Assembly: GCA_029309925.1 (NCBI GenBank)
Contig: JARKND010000001.1
Coordinates: 2,046,001 to 2,110,000, forward strand
DNA length: 64,000 nt
Reading direction: 5' to 3'
Origin: Fulvivirgaceae bacterium JP3-4
GTDB lineage: Bacteria; Bacteroidota; Bacteroidia; Cytophagales; Cyclobacteriaceae
In this document: positions 44,599 through 54,332 of the stretch, piece by piece
Numbering within the stretch: the stretch's first letter is position 1
How the letters are laid out: each line of letters opens with the position of its first letter
Made by a program: the position numbers and the translations under genes
Notes under the pieces: generated by a model
The model's database searches: none
What the model was told of the DNA's origin: nothing
The model's input: the letters and a program-made list of their open reading frames with translations, nothing else

Positions 44599-46068
44599 CT
44601 AGATTATTTTATAGTTGAGCATCATACCATCGTCTTCATGCTCGAGATTGTGACAGTGAAACACAAACACCCCGGTATATTCCGGAAACGTCATGATCAC
44701 ACGCACCTTTTCACCGGGCATCAAAAGGATGGTGTCTTTCCAACCTTTTTCAGAGGCAAGTATTTTGTTCCTTCCACCGATTCGTTCAAGTACCTGGAAC
44801 TGTACGCCATGAATGTGCATCGGGTGGATTTCATCACCAGCAGAGTTGTCAAACTCCCATATTTCAGTTGTTCCGGCTGACACGGTTTCATCAACGCGAT
44901 CCATTTCGAATATTTTACCGTTGATCGAGTGTCTTCCCATTCCGCCATGTCCACCGTCACCTCCAATCATCTGTGCGATGTCCATCGTGCGGGTCTTTAC
45001 CGATAGCGAGGGATTCAGTGTGTTGATTGCTGACAGTGTTGAGGGCAATGTAAAGTTAGAGTTGTGAGCTCTGTCAACGTTAAATTTCAACAAGCTGAAG
45101 CTCTGCCTTCCCTGTACATTGTACTCGCTGAACTTATTACTTACGAGATAAATTTCTTTACCCGCTGCAAGACCAGAGAAGTCAATGAGTACATCAATTC
45201 GCTCACCAGGGCCGAGCAAAATACTGGGCAGCGCTTCAGGCTTAGCCAGTAAACCTCCATCTGACCCGATGATGATCATCTCTTTGCCGCCAGTCAGGGA
45301 GAGGTTATACACTCGCGCTGTTGATCCATTAAGGATCCGAAGCCGGTACCAGGTTGCTGCAACATTCACAAAGGGCCCGTGTTGTCCGTTCACCAGTATT
45401 TGTTCACCGAGGTATCCGGTCATGATCTCGTCATCATTAGGAGAATATTCGAGATTGTTTCCTTCAAAATGCTTGTCCTGGATAATAAGCGGAATTTCAA
45501 ATTCACCGGACGGAAGATTTAATGAAGCTTCTTCCGCATCATTGACGATAAACATTCCAGCGAGTCCCATAAACACCTGTTTGGCCGTTGCTCCATGCGG
45601 GTGCGGATGATACCAGTATGTTCCGGCACGTTGGATGATCGGAAGGGAATAATTCAGTGATCCGCCAGATGAAGCAACATCCTTTGGATGCCCATCCATG
45701 TTTTCAGGAAGGATGAGCCCGTGCCAATGGATATTGGTTTCTTCCGACAGACTATTTTGCAGAGAGACGTTTACGGTTTCGCCTGTGTTTGCTTTTATCG
45801 TTGGGCCCAAGATTCCATTTGCGTAGGAAAGCGTTGTGCTTGATCGGCCTTTCAGTAATTCAGCGATACTGAACTGAGCATTCAATGATGCACTTCCATT
45901 ACTGACAGCAGGAATTGTCAGAGGCCGGTCAAACGCACCTTCAACGATCCAGTTTGGTTCACCAATCATATCTTCTTCCGTATGGCAAGCGTTAAGAATT
46001 AAGGATGAACCCATCCACGCTGTGAGTGCCGACAGGCTTGACCGTTTTATAAAATCTCTGCGTTTCAT
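44599..46068 (-). CDS. Multicopper oxidase, CueO-like, Tat-exported
   Basis: 489 residues. MKRRDFIKRSSLSALTAW is a twin-arginine-type signal. Cupredoxin ligands appear in NIHWHGLILPENMDGHP, YWYHPHPHGATAKQV, HPMHIHGVQFQVL and FHCHNLEHEDDGMM. A periplasmic Cu(I) oxidase between two DUF3347 genes in the Cus-type operon. Complete. Confidence 0.9.
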   Translation of the reverse strand: MKRRDFIKRSSLSALTAWMGSSLILNACHTEEDMIGEPNWIVEGAFDRPLTIPAVSNGSASLNAQFSIAELLKGRSSTTLSYANGILGPTIKANTGETVNVSLQNSLSEETNIHWHGLILPENMDGHPKDVASSGGSLNYSLPIIQRAGTYWYHPHPHGATAKQVFMGLAGMFIVNDAEEASLNLPSGEFEIPLIIQDKHFEGNNLEYSPNDDEIMTGYLGEQILVNGQHGPFVNVAATWYRLRILNGSTARVYNLSLTGGKEMIIIGSDGGLLAKPEALPSILLGPGERIDVLIDFSGLAAGKEIYLVSNKFSEYNVQGRQSFSLLKFNVDRAHNSNFTLPSTLSAINTLNPSLSVKTRTMDIAQMIGGDGGHGGMGRHSINGKIFEMDRVDETVSAGTTEIWEFDNSAGDEIHPMHIHGVQFQVLERIGGRNKILASEKGWKDTILLMPGEKVRVIMTFPEYTGVFVFHCHNLEHEDDGMMLNYKII

Positions 46069-46071
46069 CGA

Positions 46072-46716
46072 TTACTTCAATTTTTCCTTTACCGATCCGC
46101 AGGTAAGCATCTTATCTCCGAAGTATGGATTTTTAATTTGTGCCTGATCACTCAGCCAATATGCTCCTTCGTTGTTAAATGCCATAGGGCAATACTCATA
46201 GAAAGCTTCTTTGCCACCAAGACCGAACGCTTTTACGCTCTTGTATAAATTGTCAGATAGATTGCTGAATGCCTTTCTCTGTGCTTCAATGTCAGTGCTT
46301 GCCTGTATTTCTTTGAGCGAACTTTGAATAGGTGACAGGTAATTCATCCAATCATTGTGCGCTGCACCCGATACTAACTTCATATCGACCTTTGCTAGCG
46401 CGTCATTTGTTTCTTTCGCTTCGTCCTTAACCTTGTTAGCGTCAGATGCCACAAACGCGTCTTTCAATTCAACATATGAAGCAAAAACAGTAGCCAGCTG
46501 ATTTTGGAAGCTTGCGTCAACCTGGAACTGTGGTTCACTGGCTTCTTCAGCTGCCGTTGATCCTGAAGCATGCTGCGTTGTGTCGGCAGTTGCATGGTCG
46601 TCATGACCAGCGTGATCATCTTCCTTTTTGTTCCCTGAACAATTTGTTAAGAAGGCGAATGCTGCGGCACTAAACAGCAGCGAATAAAGCATTGATCTGA
46701 TTTTCATTGTATTCAT
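46072..46716 (-). CDS. DUF3347 lipoprotein
   Basis: 214 residues. A lipoprotein signal ending FLTNCSG is followed by a His/Asp-rich linker (HAGHDDHATADTTQHASG) and the DUF3347 domain with YEYCPMAFNNEGAYWLSDQAQ and a KMLTCGSVKEKL end that closely matches the smaller copy downstream. Likely binds copper in the periplasm. Confidence 0.85.
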   Translation of the reverse strand: MNTMKIRSMLYSLLFSAAAFAFLTNCSGNKKEDDHAGHDDHATADTTQHASGSTAAEEASEPQFQVDASFQNQLATVFASYVELKDAFVASDANKVKDEAKETNDALAKVDMKLVSGAAHNDWMNYLSPIQSSLKEIQASTDIEAQRKAFSNLSDNLYKSVKAFGLGGKEAFYEYCPMAFNNEGAYWLSDQAQIKNPYFGDKMLTCGSVKEKLK

Positions 46717-46730
46717 GTTTAAGGTTATAA

Positions 46731-46853
46731 TTAGTTAAATTGACTCCATGTTATAAATGCTAATAGAACTGCTATCACGATGTAGACCATTCTCGATTTC
46801 CATCGTTGCCATTTCGTAGGCTTTTCAAATGCATCTTTACAACATTCTTTCAT
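46731..46853 (-). CDS. 40-residue single-helix membrane protein
   Basis: A short gene between the DUF3347 and adaptor genes: N-terminal MKECCKDAFEKP with a CC pair, a WQRWKSR basic-aromatic stretch, then one hydrophobic helix (VYIVIAVLLAFITW) and a TAA stop. It begins four bases after the adaptor stop. I recall similar tiny proteins in other Bacteroidota copper or silver efflux operons, which supports it being real. It may modulate the pump like other small RND-associated proteins; that is inference. Confidence 0.65.
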   Translation of the reverse strand: MKECCKDAFEKPTKWQRWKSRMVYIVIAVLLAFITWSQFN

Positions 46854-46857
46854 AATC

Positions 46858-48081
46858 TTAATGTGTGTGCCCAGCCATTGGATCAGTTCCTTTCTTCAAG
46901 ATGATTTCACTGTAAAGGAGGTACGCACCAGTTACAGCTACCGTGTCACCTTCCACTAACCCCTCGGTAATCTCTACTCTTTCAAAATCTTCAATGCCTG
47001 TCTTGACCATCTGCGGTCTGAACGTGTTGTGACCTCGCTGGACATACACGTGTGTACCCTTTCCGTCTCTGATCACTGCATCGACCGGAAGAGACAACGC
47101 CTTTTTGCTTGAGTGGCTGAAGAACACCTGAGCCTGCATTCCTGGTTTGAATGCAAGAGTCGGATTCGCGATTGACGCTCTCATCGACATAATTTGCGTG
47201 TTAGCACGGAACTCAGGACTGAAGAATGTTACGGTAGCCTCAACAGGTTGATTCTCGAAACCACTTATTCTCACGTTGATCTTATCGCCCACTTTTGCAA
47301 GAGTGGCTTCGTTTGGATAGAGCTCAGCTTCAAGCCAGAGGTTTGATGTATTCTCAATCCTCATAAGTGACCCGCCTTCCGAGACATATTGTCCTTCCGA
47401 TGCTGAGATTTCGGTGACAATGCCTGAGGCAGGAGAGAGGAAGGTGATACGGTTCTGTGCATTTTTGTTCTTTGATAACTCATCAACCTGCTCGTTCGTC
47501 AATCCGTAGAGCAGAAGCTTTCTTCTCGCAGCCTCAAGAAATGATTTGTATCTCGTTTCGGTCGATCCGAGCGCATCGAACTGTTCTTTTGCTAGAAGGA
47601 ATTCGCGTTGAAGAGTAAGCAGTGTTTCACTGTATAGTTCGTAGAGTGGTTCTCCTTTTTTAATCGTGCGTCCTGTTTCTTTGACAAAAAGCTTTTCAAT
47701 TCTTCCAGCGGCCCTGCTACTCACCACCTCAGAGAGGTCTTCGTTTTCTGCAAGTCTGCCATTGACCACGACCGTTTGTCGAATGGATTGAACTGAAAGC
47801 TTTTGTGTAGTAATGTTGGCCAGTTTGATCTGACTATCGGTTAGCATAAGATCTTCGGACGAAGCGGTTGTAGCGCTGGTTTTTTCCACCAGATCCATCC
47901 CACACACGGGACATTTGCCTGGCCCGTCCTGTATTACGTTGGGGTGCATTGGACAAGTATATTTTGTCGCAGTGCTTTCCTGTTTTGCATGCTCGTGGCC
48001 TGCATGTTCATCTGCCTGCTTTTCCTGTGAGCAAGCGAAGAGTGCGACCACGATCGCAGTTATGATTAAAATGCGTTTCAT
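46858..48081 (-). CDS. RND periplasmic adaptor, CusB-like (second)
   Basis: About 407 residues. Lipoprotein signal MKRILIITAIVVALFACS, heavy-metal-binding domain YTCPMHPNV...CPVCGMDLV (about 41-70), then the membrane-fusion fold with VVVNGRLAENEDLSEVVSS, a helical hairpin and a beta-barrel part. The start at 48081 is taken because it directly follows the stop of the previous adaptor. Confidence 0.88.
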   Translation of the reverse strand: MKRILIITAIVVALFACSQEKQADEHAGHEHAKQESTATKYTCPMHPNVIQDGPGKCPVCGMDLVEKTSATTASSEDLMLTDSQIKLANITTQKLSVQSIRQTVVVNGRLAENEDLSEVVSSRAAGRIEKLFVKETGRTIKKGEPLYELYSETLLTLQREFLLAKEQFDALGSTETRYKSFLEAARRKLLLYGLTNEQVDELSKNKNAQNRITFLSPASGIVTEISASEGQYVSEGGSLMRIENTSNLWLEAELYPNEATLAKVGDKINVRISGFENQPVEATVTFFSPEFRANTQIMSMRASIANPTLAFKPGMQAQVFFSHSSKKALSLPVDAVIRDGKGTHVYVQRGHNTFRPQMVKTGIEDFERVEITEGLVEGDTVAVTGAYLLYSEIILKKGTDPMAGHTH

Positions 48082-48082
48082 C

Positions 48083-49396
48083 TTATTTATTTGTTTTGAT
48101 GAAGCTTTCACTATCTACCAGATACTGACCATTGCTGGCGATTTCATCTGATGATGAGAGACCTTGCTTGATTTCAACTTCGTTTTCAGTTCGGATGCCC
48201 GCGACCACTTTCTTCGGTTTAAAAACGTTCTTCTCTTTTATGAAGACCACGTCATCAACACCCAAATGAAGGACAGCATCTTTCGGCACCCACAACGCTT
48301 CAACAGGATTGCTTTCAATCACGGCTTTTACCAAGTGGCCGATGTGCAAGCGTTCTGTGTTTTTCGTGTAAACCCTGACTGTAAGAAATTCCTGACCTTC
48401 ATTGAAGAAGGGTTGTACAAAGTCAATTGTACCCTCATCATTATGCTGATCACCAAAGTCAAGTGTTACCTTGCCGCCTTTTTTCACAGTACCCGTGAGC
48501 GTTGAAGCCACATTGAGCTCAACCCTAAGTGCCGAGGGATTTACAATCTTAAATAGAGTTTGTCCTGATGCCGCGTAACTCCCTTCTCTTACCAGTTGAT
48601 CGCCAGAGCTCACGGTCGAAGCGCCTTGAGTGGAAGAAGGAGAAGTGCTTGAACTGCCGCCCATGCCATCACTCATTCCACCGCCAGAACTTGCGGCACT
48701 TTGTGGCGTCATAGGAGCAGACGGTGATTGCTGCGTGTCAGATATCACGTATCCATCATAAGGACTGTAAATAGTGAAAGTGTTTTTTGGTTCTTTCTGT
48801 TGAACGAGGTCATTGATTTGTGCATCTGTTGCTCCAAGGAGTTTCAACCGCTCTTTCGCACTTTGAATCAAACCCTGGTTCTCTGAATCATTCTCCAACA
48901 GGAACAGAAGCTCACGTTGTGCAGTCAATAGTTCCGGGCTGTAGATCTCCGCTATCTTTTGTCCCTTGCGTACTTGTTGAAATGAATATTTAAGAAATAC
49001 TTTTTCCAGTCTTCCTCCGATGCGAGTTGGAATTGTATAAACGTTTCTGGTATCGTAAGTAACTACTCCCTGTGCCTCTATAGAAACTGGTATCGACTTG
49101 TATTCGCCTTTTATCGTTTTGATGGAAGCGATTACTGTCTCATTTGGTGACTTCAGCAACTTTGAAAGATCTTCCGTGATCTCCACTTCTTCGCCAGGCC
49201 GCGCCTTACGAACCAGGTCCATTCCGCACACTGGACAAGTCCCGGGTTTATCGGAAATGACCGTTGGATGCATTGGACACGTATAAGTATCCGCATGCTC
49301 TGCATGTTCTCCACCTTTGTTACAAGAGGAGACGAAAGCTAGTATCATCACTAGAATCGTTGCGGGAAGCAAACTATTTTTCCAATTCCTTTTCAT
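48083..49396 (-). CDS. RND periplasmic adaptor, CusB-like (first)
   Basis: 437 residues: lipoprotein-like signal (FVSSCNKG), heavy-metal-binding domain CPMHPTV...CPVCGMDLV, membrane-fusion body with VTYDTRNVYTIPTRIGGRLEKV and a Ser/Gly/Met-rich insert (about 225-260). Two different adaptors in one operon may serve one pump as a heteromeric ring or bring metal in separate ways. Overlaps the TolC gene by 23 bases. Confidence 0.88.
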   Translation of the reverse strand: MKRNWKNSLLPATILVMILAFVSSCNKGGEHAEHADTYTCPMHPTVISDKPGTCPVCGMDLVRKARPGEEVEITEDLSKLLKSPNETVIASIKTIKGEYKSIPVSIEAQGVVTYDTRNVYTIPTRIGGRLEKVFLKYSFQQVRKGQKIAEIYSPELLTAQRELLFLLENDSENQGLIQSAKERLKLLGATDAQINDLVQQKEPKNTFTIYSPYDGYVISDTQQSPSAPMTPQSAASSGGGMSDGMGGSSSTSPSSTQGASTVSSGDQLVREGSYAASGQTLFKIVNPSALRVELNVASTLTGTVKKGGKVTLDFGDQHNDEGTIDFVQPFFNEGQEFLTVRVYTKNTERLHIGHLVKAVIESNPVEALWVPKDAVLHLGVDDVVFIKEKNVFKPKKVVAGIRTENEVEIKQGLSSSDEIASNGQYLVDSESFIKTNK

Positions 49397-50636
49397 AGCT
49401 CACGATCATGTTAAAGTATTCCTGATTCTTTTCAATGTAGTCCATTTGCGCCATGTTCAATGCTTCCCATGCATCGATCACAATAGGAAGTTGTTCACGA
49501 TTTTCTTCGTAGGCCAGCATCAGAGTCTGATAGTTCTTTTTCAGAGCTGGAATAATCTTAGTTTCATAGTTATCCAGTTGTTGTTTCATGCGGGTAAGTT
49601 GTGAAGCCATGCCGGCAAGCATTCCTCTTGTTTCAATCAGGATAGCTTCACGACCTTTTCTCATTGCTTCAATGTCATACTGCATTCCTTTTACTTCAGA
49701 CTTATACATTTTTGACGACCATGGCGCGATGGGTATAGAAACCATAGCCATTGCCGTAAACTGTGTGGGCATATTGCCAATGGGCTGCATGTGATCAAAT
49801 CTGATCTTGAAATCCGGCCTTGCCTGATAGCGTTGAAGCTGTTGATTTAATCGCATCACTTCAATGGTCTTGTCAATCTGTTTGATATCGCTGCGTTGTG
49901 TGCTCAATGCAGCCGTATCATAAATCAATTGACTTGGTTCATAGGTGATCTTCGTTGTAGTATCAACCATGATCAGCGTTTCAACAGGAAGATTCATCAG
50001 GCCCTTCAGGCGAAACGAACTTTCTTCGATTGCCCCATTGGTCATCTGGATCATGTTCTGCACTTCGCTTAGTCTGCCTTCAGCCTTGTAGATATTTCCA
50101 AGGCTACCCTGGTTGTATGGATACCTGATCCGAGCAAGCTTCAGCATTAATTCCATGATCCGCTCATTCTCTTTAAGAATGTTTAGTTTCTCTTCCGACA
50201 CCAGCCATTGATAGTACATCGCCTTTGCCTCGCTTCTAAGTTGATTGAATTGCGCTGATCGGTTTTGAACTTCAACAGAAGCTTTGGACGAGAGATATTT
50301 TTTATTTGCACCAAGCTTTGAAGGGTTTGGAATTTCCTGTTCAATGGAAAACATCCAAGCTCCTTTGTCACGCTCGTCCATAAGCATTTGGTTCGGGTAG
50401 GGGGTCATGAAAGTTCCCGCTCCAACCATTGGCGCCATCCAGCTTGTTGCTCCCTCTGCATAGGTATTCAGCGCTTTCACTTTGTTGTCGTACTCCTGCA
50501 GCATAGGGTTTTGCTTGTCGATTATGTGGAGAACGCTGTCCAGCGTGATCACTTGTGCATGAGCAAAGGTGATTACACCCAGGCAGAATCCTGTAAACAA
50601 GATCTTGATCTTAGTGCTTGACTTCATAAACTTCAA
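49374..50636 (-). CDS. TolC-family outer-membrane efflux protein
   Basis: 420 residues: signal peptide (GFCLGVITFAHAQ), then LDSVLHIIDKQNPMLQEYDNKVKAL and long helices with RSEAKAMYYQWLVSEEKLNIL and TLMLAYEENREQLPIVIDAWEALNMAQMDYIEKNQEYFN, as in CusC/TolC channels. Its start overlaps the end of the pump gene by 26 bases, so it is translationally coupled. Two start ATGs are possible (50636 or 50627). Confidence 0.88.
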   Translation of the reverse strand: MKFMKSSTKIKILFTGFCLGVITFAHAQVITLDSVLHIIDKQNPMLQEYDNKVKALNTYAEGATSWMAPMVGAGTFMTPYPNQMLMDERDKGAWMFSIEQEIPNPSKLGANKKYLSSKASVEVQNRSAQFNQLRSEAKAMYYQWLVSEEKLNILKENERIMELMLKLARIRYPYNQGSLGNIYKAEGRLSEVQNMIQMTNGAIEESSFRLKGLMNLPVETLIMVDTTTKITYEPSQLIYDTAALSTQRSDIKQIDKTIEVMRLNQQLQRYQARPDFKIRFDHMQPIGNMPTQFTAMAMVSIPIAPWSSKMYKSEVKGMQYDIEAMRKGREAILIETRGMLAGMASQLTRMKQQLDNYETKIIPALKKNYQTLMLAYEENREQLPIVIDAWEALNMAQMDYIEKNQEYFNMIVSYEKELEK

Positions 50637-52536
50637 GTTTTCCGAATTTTCTTAATTCATATTCTTTCGTCATCAGGAAGATGAGCGGAGTAACAAGTAA
50701 AATGTGTGTTGATGAAGTAAGCACGCCACCGATCATTGGAAGAACAATCGGCTTCATTACATCGCTACCAACTCCTGTCGCCCATAAGACGGGGATCAAA
50801 CCAAACAGCGCAACACAGACGGTCATGAGCTTTGGACGTAACCGTTTAGCTGCTCCTGCAATCACGAACTCACGCAGCTCATCTCTGGTAATTGTTTCAC
50901 TCGAATTGCCTCTGAGTTTTACGAGTTGCTGCATGGCATCATTGAGGTAAATTACCATCACGACACCCGTTTCTACCGCGATACCGAACAAAGCAATAAA
51001 GCCTACTGCTACAGCAACCGAAAGGTTGACACCATAGAAGTAAACCATGTATGCACCACCAATCAATGCGAAGGGAACGGTGATCAAACTAAAGAATGCT
51101 TCACGGATGGAATGGAAGGCGAGGTACAACGAAACGAAAATGATCAGGAGTACAACTGGCAGGATCACCATCAGAGTTTGCTTGCCTCTGATAAGGTTCT
51201 CGTATTGTCCACTCCATTCCAGATAATATCCGTTCGGGAGAGTCCCAAGATTCTTGTTAAGTGTTTCGATAGCTTCCTCGACAGTACTTCCAAGGTCGCG
51301 ATCTCTAACATTGAATAAAACAGCTCCGCGTAACAAAGCGTTTTCAGACACGATCATTGGAGGCCCATTCTCAAATTTTATATCAGCCACAGCCGAAAGC
51401 GGCACAGTTCCCATAGCTGGTGTCTTAATTGGGATGCGCTTAAGTTGTTCAATGCTGTTCCTGTAGTCTTGTGACAATCTCACACTGATGGTAAAGCGTT
51501 GACGTCCTTCAATGGTTTGCCCAATAGGACTTCCGCCAATGGCAGACTCAACAATCATATTGACATCGTTCACGCTTAAGCCATATCTGCCCAATGCGTC
51601 ACGGTTCACATCGATGGTAAGGTATTTACCTCCGGTGATCGGATCGACATACAGATCTTTCACGCCTGGGACATCGGCAAGAGCTGCTTTCACTTTTTCT
51701 GAGAGAACAGCGATGCTATCAAGATTCTGTCCATAGACTTTGACACCAACGTCCGTTCTGATACCGGTTGCAAGCATGTTGATACGATTGATGATCGGTT
51801 GCGTCCAACCATTCACTACACCGGGGATCTGCATCTTTGCATCGAGCTCGTTGATGATGTCATTTTTGGTGATGCCTTCGCGCCATTCAGTCTTGGGCTT
51901 GAGCATGATGATCGTTTCAATCATGCTGATAGGAGAGTTGTCTGTCGCGGTGCTCGCACGCCCTGCTTTGCCCAGCACTTTATCAACTTCCGGAACAGAC
52001 TTAATGATCTTGTCCTGCACCTGCAAGATCCGTTTCGCTTCTTCGTTTGATACATCGGGAAGTGTTACAGGCATGAACAGGATTGACTGCTCATCGAGTG
52101 GTGGCATAAATTCGCTTCCAAGACTGATCATCAAAGGAATGCTGACCACCAATGCAAGAATGTTCACACCGATCGTTGTCTTGCGCCACTTCATACAGGT
52201 ACGGATGATCGGCTCATAGATTCGTTCCAGGAAGCGGTTGATGGGATTGTGCTTTTCATCCCTGAACCTTCCTTTCATAAAGAAGGAAATGATCACGGGC
52301 GCAAGCGTTACCACGAGGATCGCGTCCACCAGCATGATGAACGTTTTGGTATAGGCCAGCGGGTGAAAGAGTTTTCCTTCCTGACCTGTGAGCATAAATA
52401 CCGGAAGGAATGAGGTTATGATGATGATAGTAGAATAGAAGACACCTCGCGAAACCTGCTTTGAAGATTTTTCGATGATCTGCAGTCTTTCCGCCTCATC
52501 AATTTTGTTATATGTTTTTCGTCTGAAAAATTTCAT
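50611..52536 (-). CDS. CusA-type RND pump, C-terminal subunit (split gene A)
   Basis: 641 residues beginning in the cytoplasmic loop before helix 5: RLQIIEKSSKQVSRGVFYSTIIIITSFLPVFMLTGQEGKLF. It continues through helices 5-6, helix 7, the second porter domain (PPLDEQSILFMPVTLPD) and helices 8-12. It supplies the second half of a CusA-like antiporter whose first half is the gene before it. Same reading frame, separated by TAATAA and 9 bases, with its own ATG. Confidence 0.85.
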   Translation of the reverse strand: MKFFRRKTYNKIDEAERLQIIEKSSKQVSRGVFYSTIIIITSFLPVFMLTGQEGKLFHPLAYTKTFIMLVDAILVVTLAPVIISFFMKGRFRDEKHNPINRFLERIYEPIIRTCMKWRKTTIGVNILALVVSIPLMISLGSEFMPPLDEQSILFMPVTLPDVSNEEAKRILQVQDKIIKSVPEVDKVLGKAGRASTATDNSPISMIETIIMLKPKTEWREGITKNDIINELDAKMQIPGVVNGWTQPIINRINMLATGIRTDVGVKVYGQNLDSIAVLSEKVKAALADVPGVKDLYVDPITGGKYLTIDVNRDALGRYGLSVNDVNMIVESAIGGSPIGQTIEGRQRFTISVRLSQDYRNSIEQLKRIPIKTPAMGTVPLSAVADIKFENGPPMIVSENALLRGAVLFNVRDRDLGSTVEEAIETLNKNLGTLPNGYYLEWSGQYENLIRGKQTLMVILPVVLLIIFVSLYLAFHSIREAFFSLITVPFALIGGAYMVYFYGVNLSVAVAVGFIALFGIAVETGVVMVIYLNDAMQQLVKLRGNSSETITRDELREFVIAGAAKRLRPKLMTVCVALFGLIPVLWATGVGSDVMKPIVLPMIGGVLTSSTHILLVTPLIFLMTKEYELRKFGKLEVYEVKH

Positions 52537-52548
52537 ACTTCGTTTTTA

Positions 52549-53829
52549 TTAGTCCTCCGGATTCAGTTCACTATACCGTTGCGACAAATTTTTATAAGAG
52601 TTCTCAGCCATGATGATCCCGTTGTCCACAATTACCCCGATGGCTAGAGCAATTCCGGTAAGCGACATGATGTTGGACGATATTCCGAATGCGTTCAGCA
52701 GAATGAAGCTTGTCGCAATCGTAATTGGAATCTGGATGATGATACTTGCTGCGCTTCTCCAATGGAAAAGGAAGATGATCACCACAAGTGAAACCACGAT
52801 CATTTCTTCGATGAGTGTTGTCTTGATCGATGATACTGACTCTTCAATAAGCTCACTGCGGTCATAGACAATATTGAACTTCACACCTTGCGGGAAGCCT
52901 TTGGCCACCTCTTCCATCTTCTTCTTCACCGCCTTGATCACCTCGTCCGCGTTTTCGCCATAGCGCATCACTACGATTCCCCCAACCACTTCGCCTTCGC
53001 CATCTTTGTCGAAAATCCCGAGGCGTGTCTCGCCAGTCATTTGCACGGTGGCGATATCGCGAACTTTAACGGGAACAGTATTAACGGTCTTAACCGCGAT
53101 GTTTTCGATCTCGCTCACCGACTTGAGATAACCGGTGGTTTTGATAATGTATCCGATGTCGCTCTGCTCAAACTTTCTTCCTCCAGCTTCATTGTTGTTG
53201 GACCGGATTGACTGTATTACTTCCTGAGCCGAGAGGCTGTAGTAGTTCAATTTGTTTGGATCAACTGTGATTTGATACTGTTTTTGGAATCCGCCAAATG
53301 ATGCGAGCTCACTTACTCCCTGAACATTTTGCAACGCGAATTTTACATACCAGTCCTGAATGGCGCGTTGCTCGCCAAGATCCATTCCGGGTGCGTCAAG
53401 GGTATACCATAGAATATGGCCAACGCCAGTGCCATCAGGGCCGAGAGTAGGAGTAACGCCTTCAGGCAGGAGCCGCGTAGCATAATTGAGTCTTTCAAGC
53501 ACCCGCTCGCGTGCCCAATAAACCTCCGTGTCATCATTGAAGATGACGTACACGAAGCTCATACCGAACATGGATGAACCGCGCACATATTTTACTTGCG
53601 GAAGCCCCTGCAGGTTTGTCACGAGAGGATAGGTGACCTGATCTTCGATGATCTGCGGGCTGCGTCCCATCCATTCGGTGAAAACGATCACCTGGTTCTC
53701 TGACAGGTCAGGTATCGCATCAATTTTGTTTTCTTTCACCGAGTAGACTCCCCAGGCAAATAATCCGGCTGCAATAAGAAGCACGAGGAATCTATTTCGA
53801 AGAGAGAAAGATATTAGGCTTTCAATCAT
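52549..53829 (-). CDS. CusA-type RND pump, N-terminal subunit (split gene A)
   Basis: 426 residues covering helix 1, the first porter domain (DAIPDLSENQVIVFTEWMGR, GPDGTGVGHILWYTLDAPG) and helices 2-4, ending soon after ALAIGVIVDNGIIMAEN, which carries the Asp and Glu of the proton relay. A normal CusA has about 1040 residues in one chain; here the two halves add to 1067. It is the first gene of the Cus operon. Confidence 0.85.
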   Translation of the reverse strand: MIESLISFSLRNRFLVLLIAAGLFAWGVYSVKENKIDAIPDLSENQVIVFTEWMGRSPQIIEDQVTYPLVTNLQGLPQVKYVRGSSMFGMSFVYVIFNDDTEVYWARERVLERLNYATRLLPEGVTPTLGPDGTGVGHILWYTLDAPGMDLGEQRAIQDWYVKFALQNVQGVSELASFGGFQKQYQITVDPNKLNYYSLSAQEVIQSIRSNNNEAGGRKFEQSDIGYIIKTTGYLKSVSEIENIAVKTVNTVPVKVRDIATVQMTGETRLGIFDKDGEGEVVGGIVVMRYGENADEVIKAVKKKMEEVAKGFPQGVKFNIVYDRSELIEESVSSIKTTLIEEMIVVSLVVIIFLFHWRSAASIIIQIPITIATSFILLNAFGISSNIMSLTGIALAIGVIVDNGIIMAENSYKNLSQRYSELNPED

Positions 53830-53924
53830 GACTTAAATGAAAAATGTAAAAGAGAATTTCTGATCGCTAAGACAAAGCGATTACATGAAGAGCAGAGTGC
53901 CCTTCAAAAACGAAAGGAAATAAA

Positions 53925-54332
53925 TCAGATTAAGAAAACTTGATGCTCGACCGTGAGATCACACGTTCGCAAAGGCGGATAGTATTTGTAGTACTGAATG
54001 CTGGCAATAGGTGCAGCGGGAATGACTTCGGATATCAGGACAAGCGGTTGTTCGATGTCCATTGGAGCCGGAGCAGTGATATGAATATGTTCGACTGACG
54101 CCTTGAAATCGGTGCCTTCGTGGAAGACAGTTTCATCTTCACAACATGCTGGCTTCATATGCTTGTGGCATGCAGGTAACGCCTTCTCTTTCTGGCAGCT
54201 GTCGGCTTTTCCAAACAGGGCAATGTTCTGAACTTCACCCATACAGAAATGCATACCGATCATGAAACTGGTAGATGACACCAGTACCAGGATGGCGAGC
54301 AGAACGGCTGATATGGAACGGATTACCTTCAT
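53925..54332 (-). CDS. HYC_CC_PP-family exported protein
   Basis: 135 residues. A membrane or signal segment is followed by MIGMHFCMGEV, DSCQKEKALPACHKHMKPACCED and YYKYYPPLRTCDL. These give the family pattern (H-aromatic-C, CC, PP) seen before copper efflux operons in Bacteroidota. Probably a periplasmic copper-binding protein. CAAATCTA at 54341 (TAGATTTG on the coding strand) fits the Bacteroidota -7 box, giving an almost leaderless transcript. Confidence 0.82.
   Translation of the reverse strand: MKVIRSISAVLLAILVLVSSTSFMIGMHFCMGEVQNIALFGKADSCQKEKALPACHKHMKPACCEDETVFHEGTDFKASVEHIHITAPAPMDIEQPLVLISEVIPAAPIASIQYYKYYPPLRTCDLTVEHQVFLI

Noticed and set aside
50611-53829. The split pump as a simple pseudogene
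   Set aside because: Both halves keep all key motifs and their own starts, and the paralogous pump is split at the same loop in another frame, so decay is a poorer explanation. It is not fully excluded for copy A, which has an in-frame double stop.
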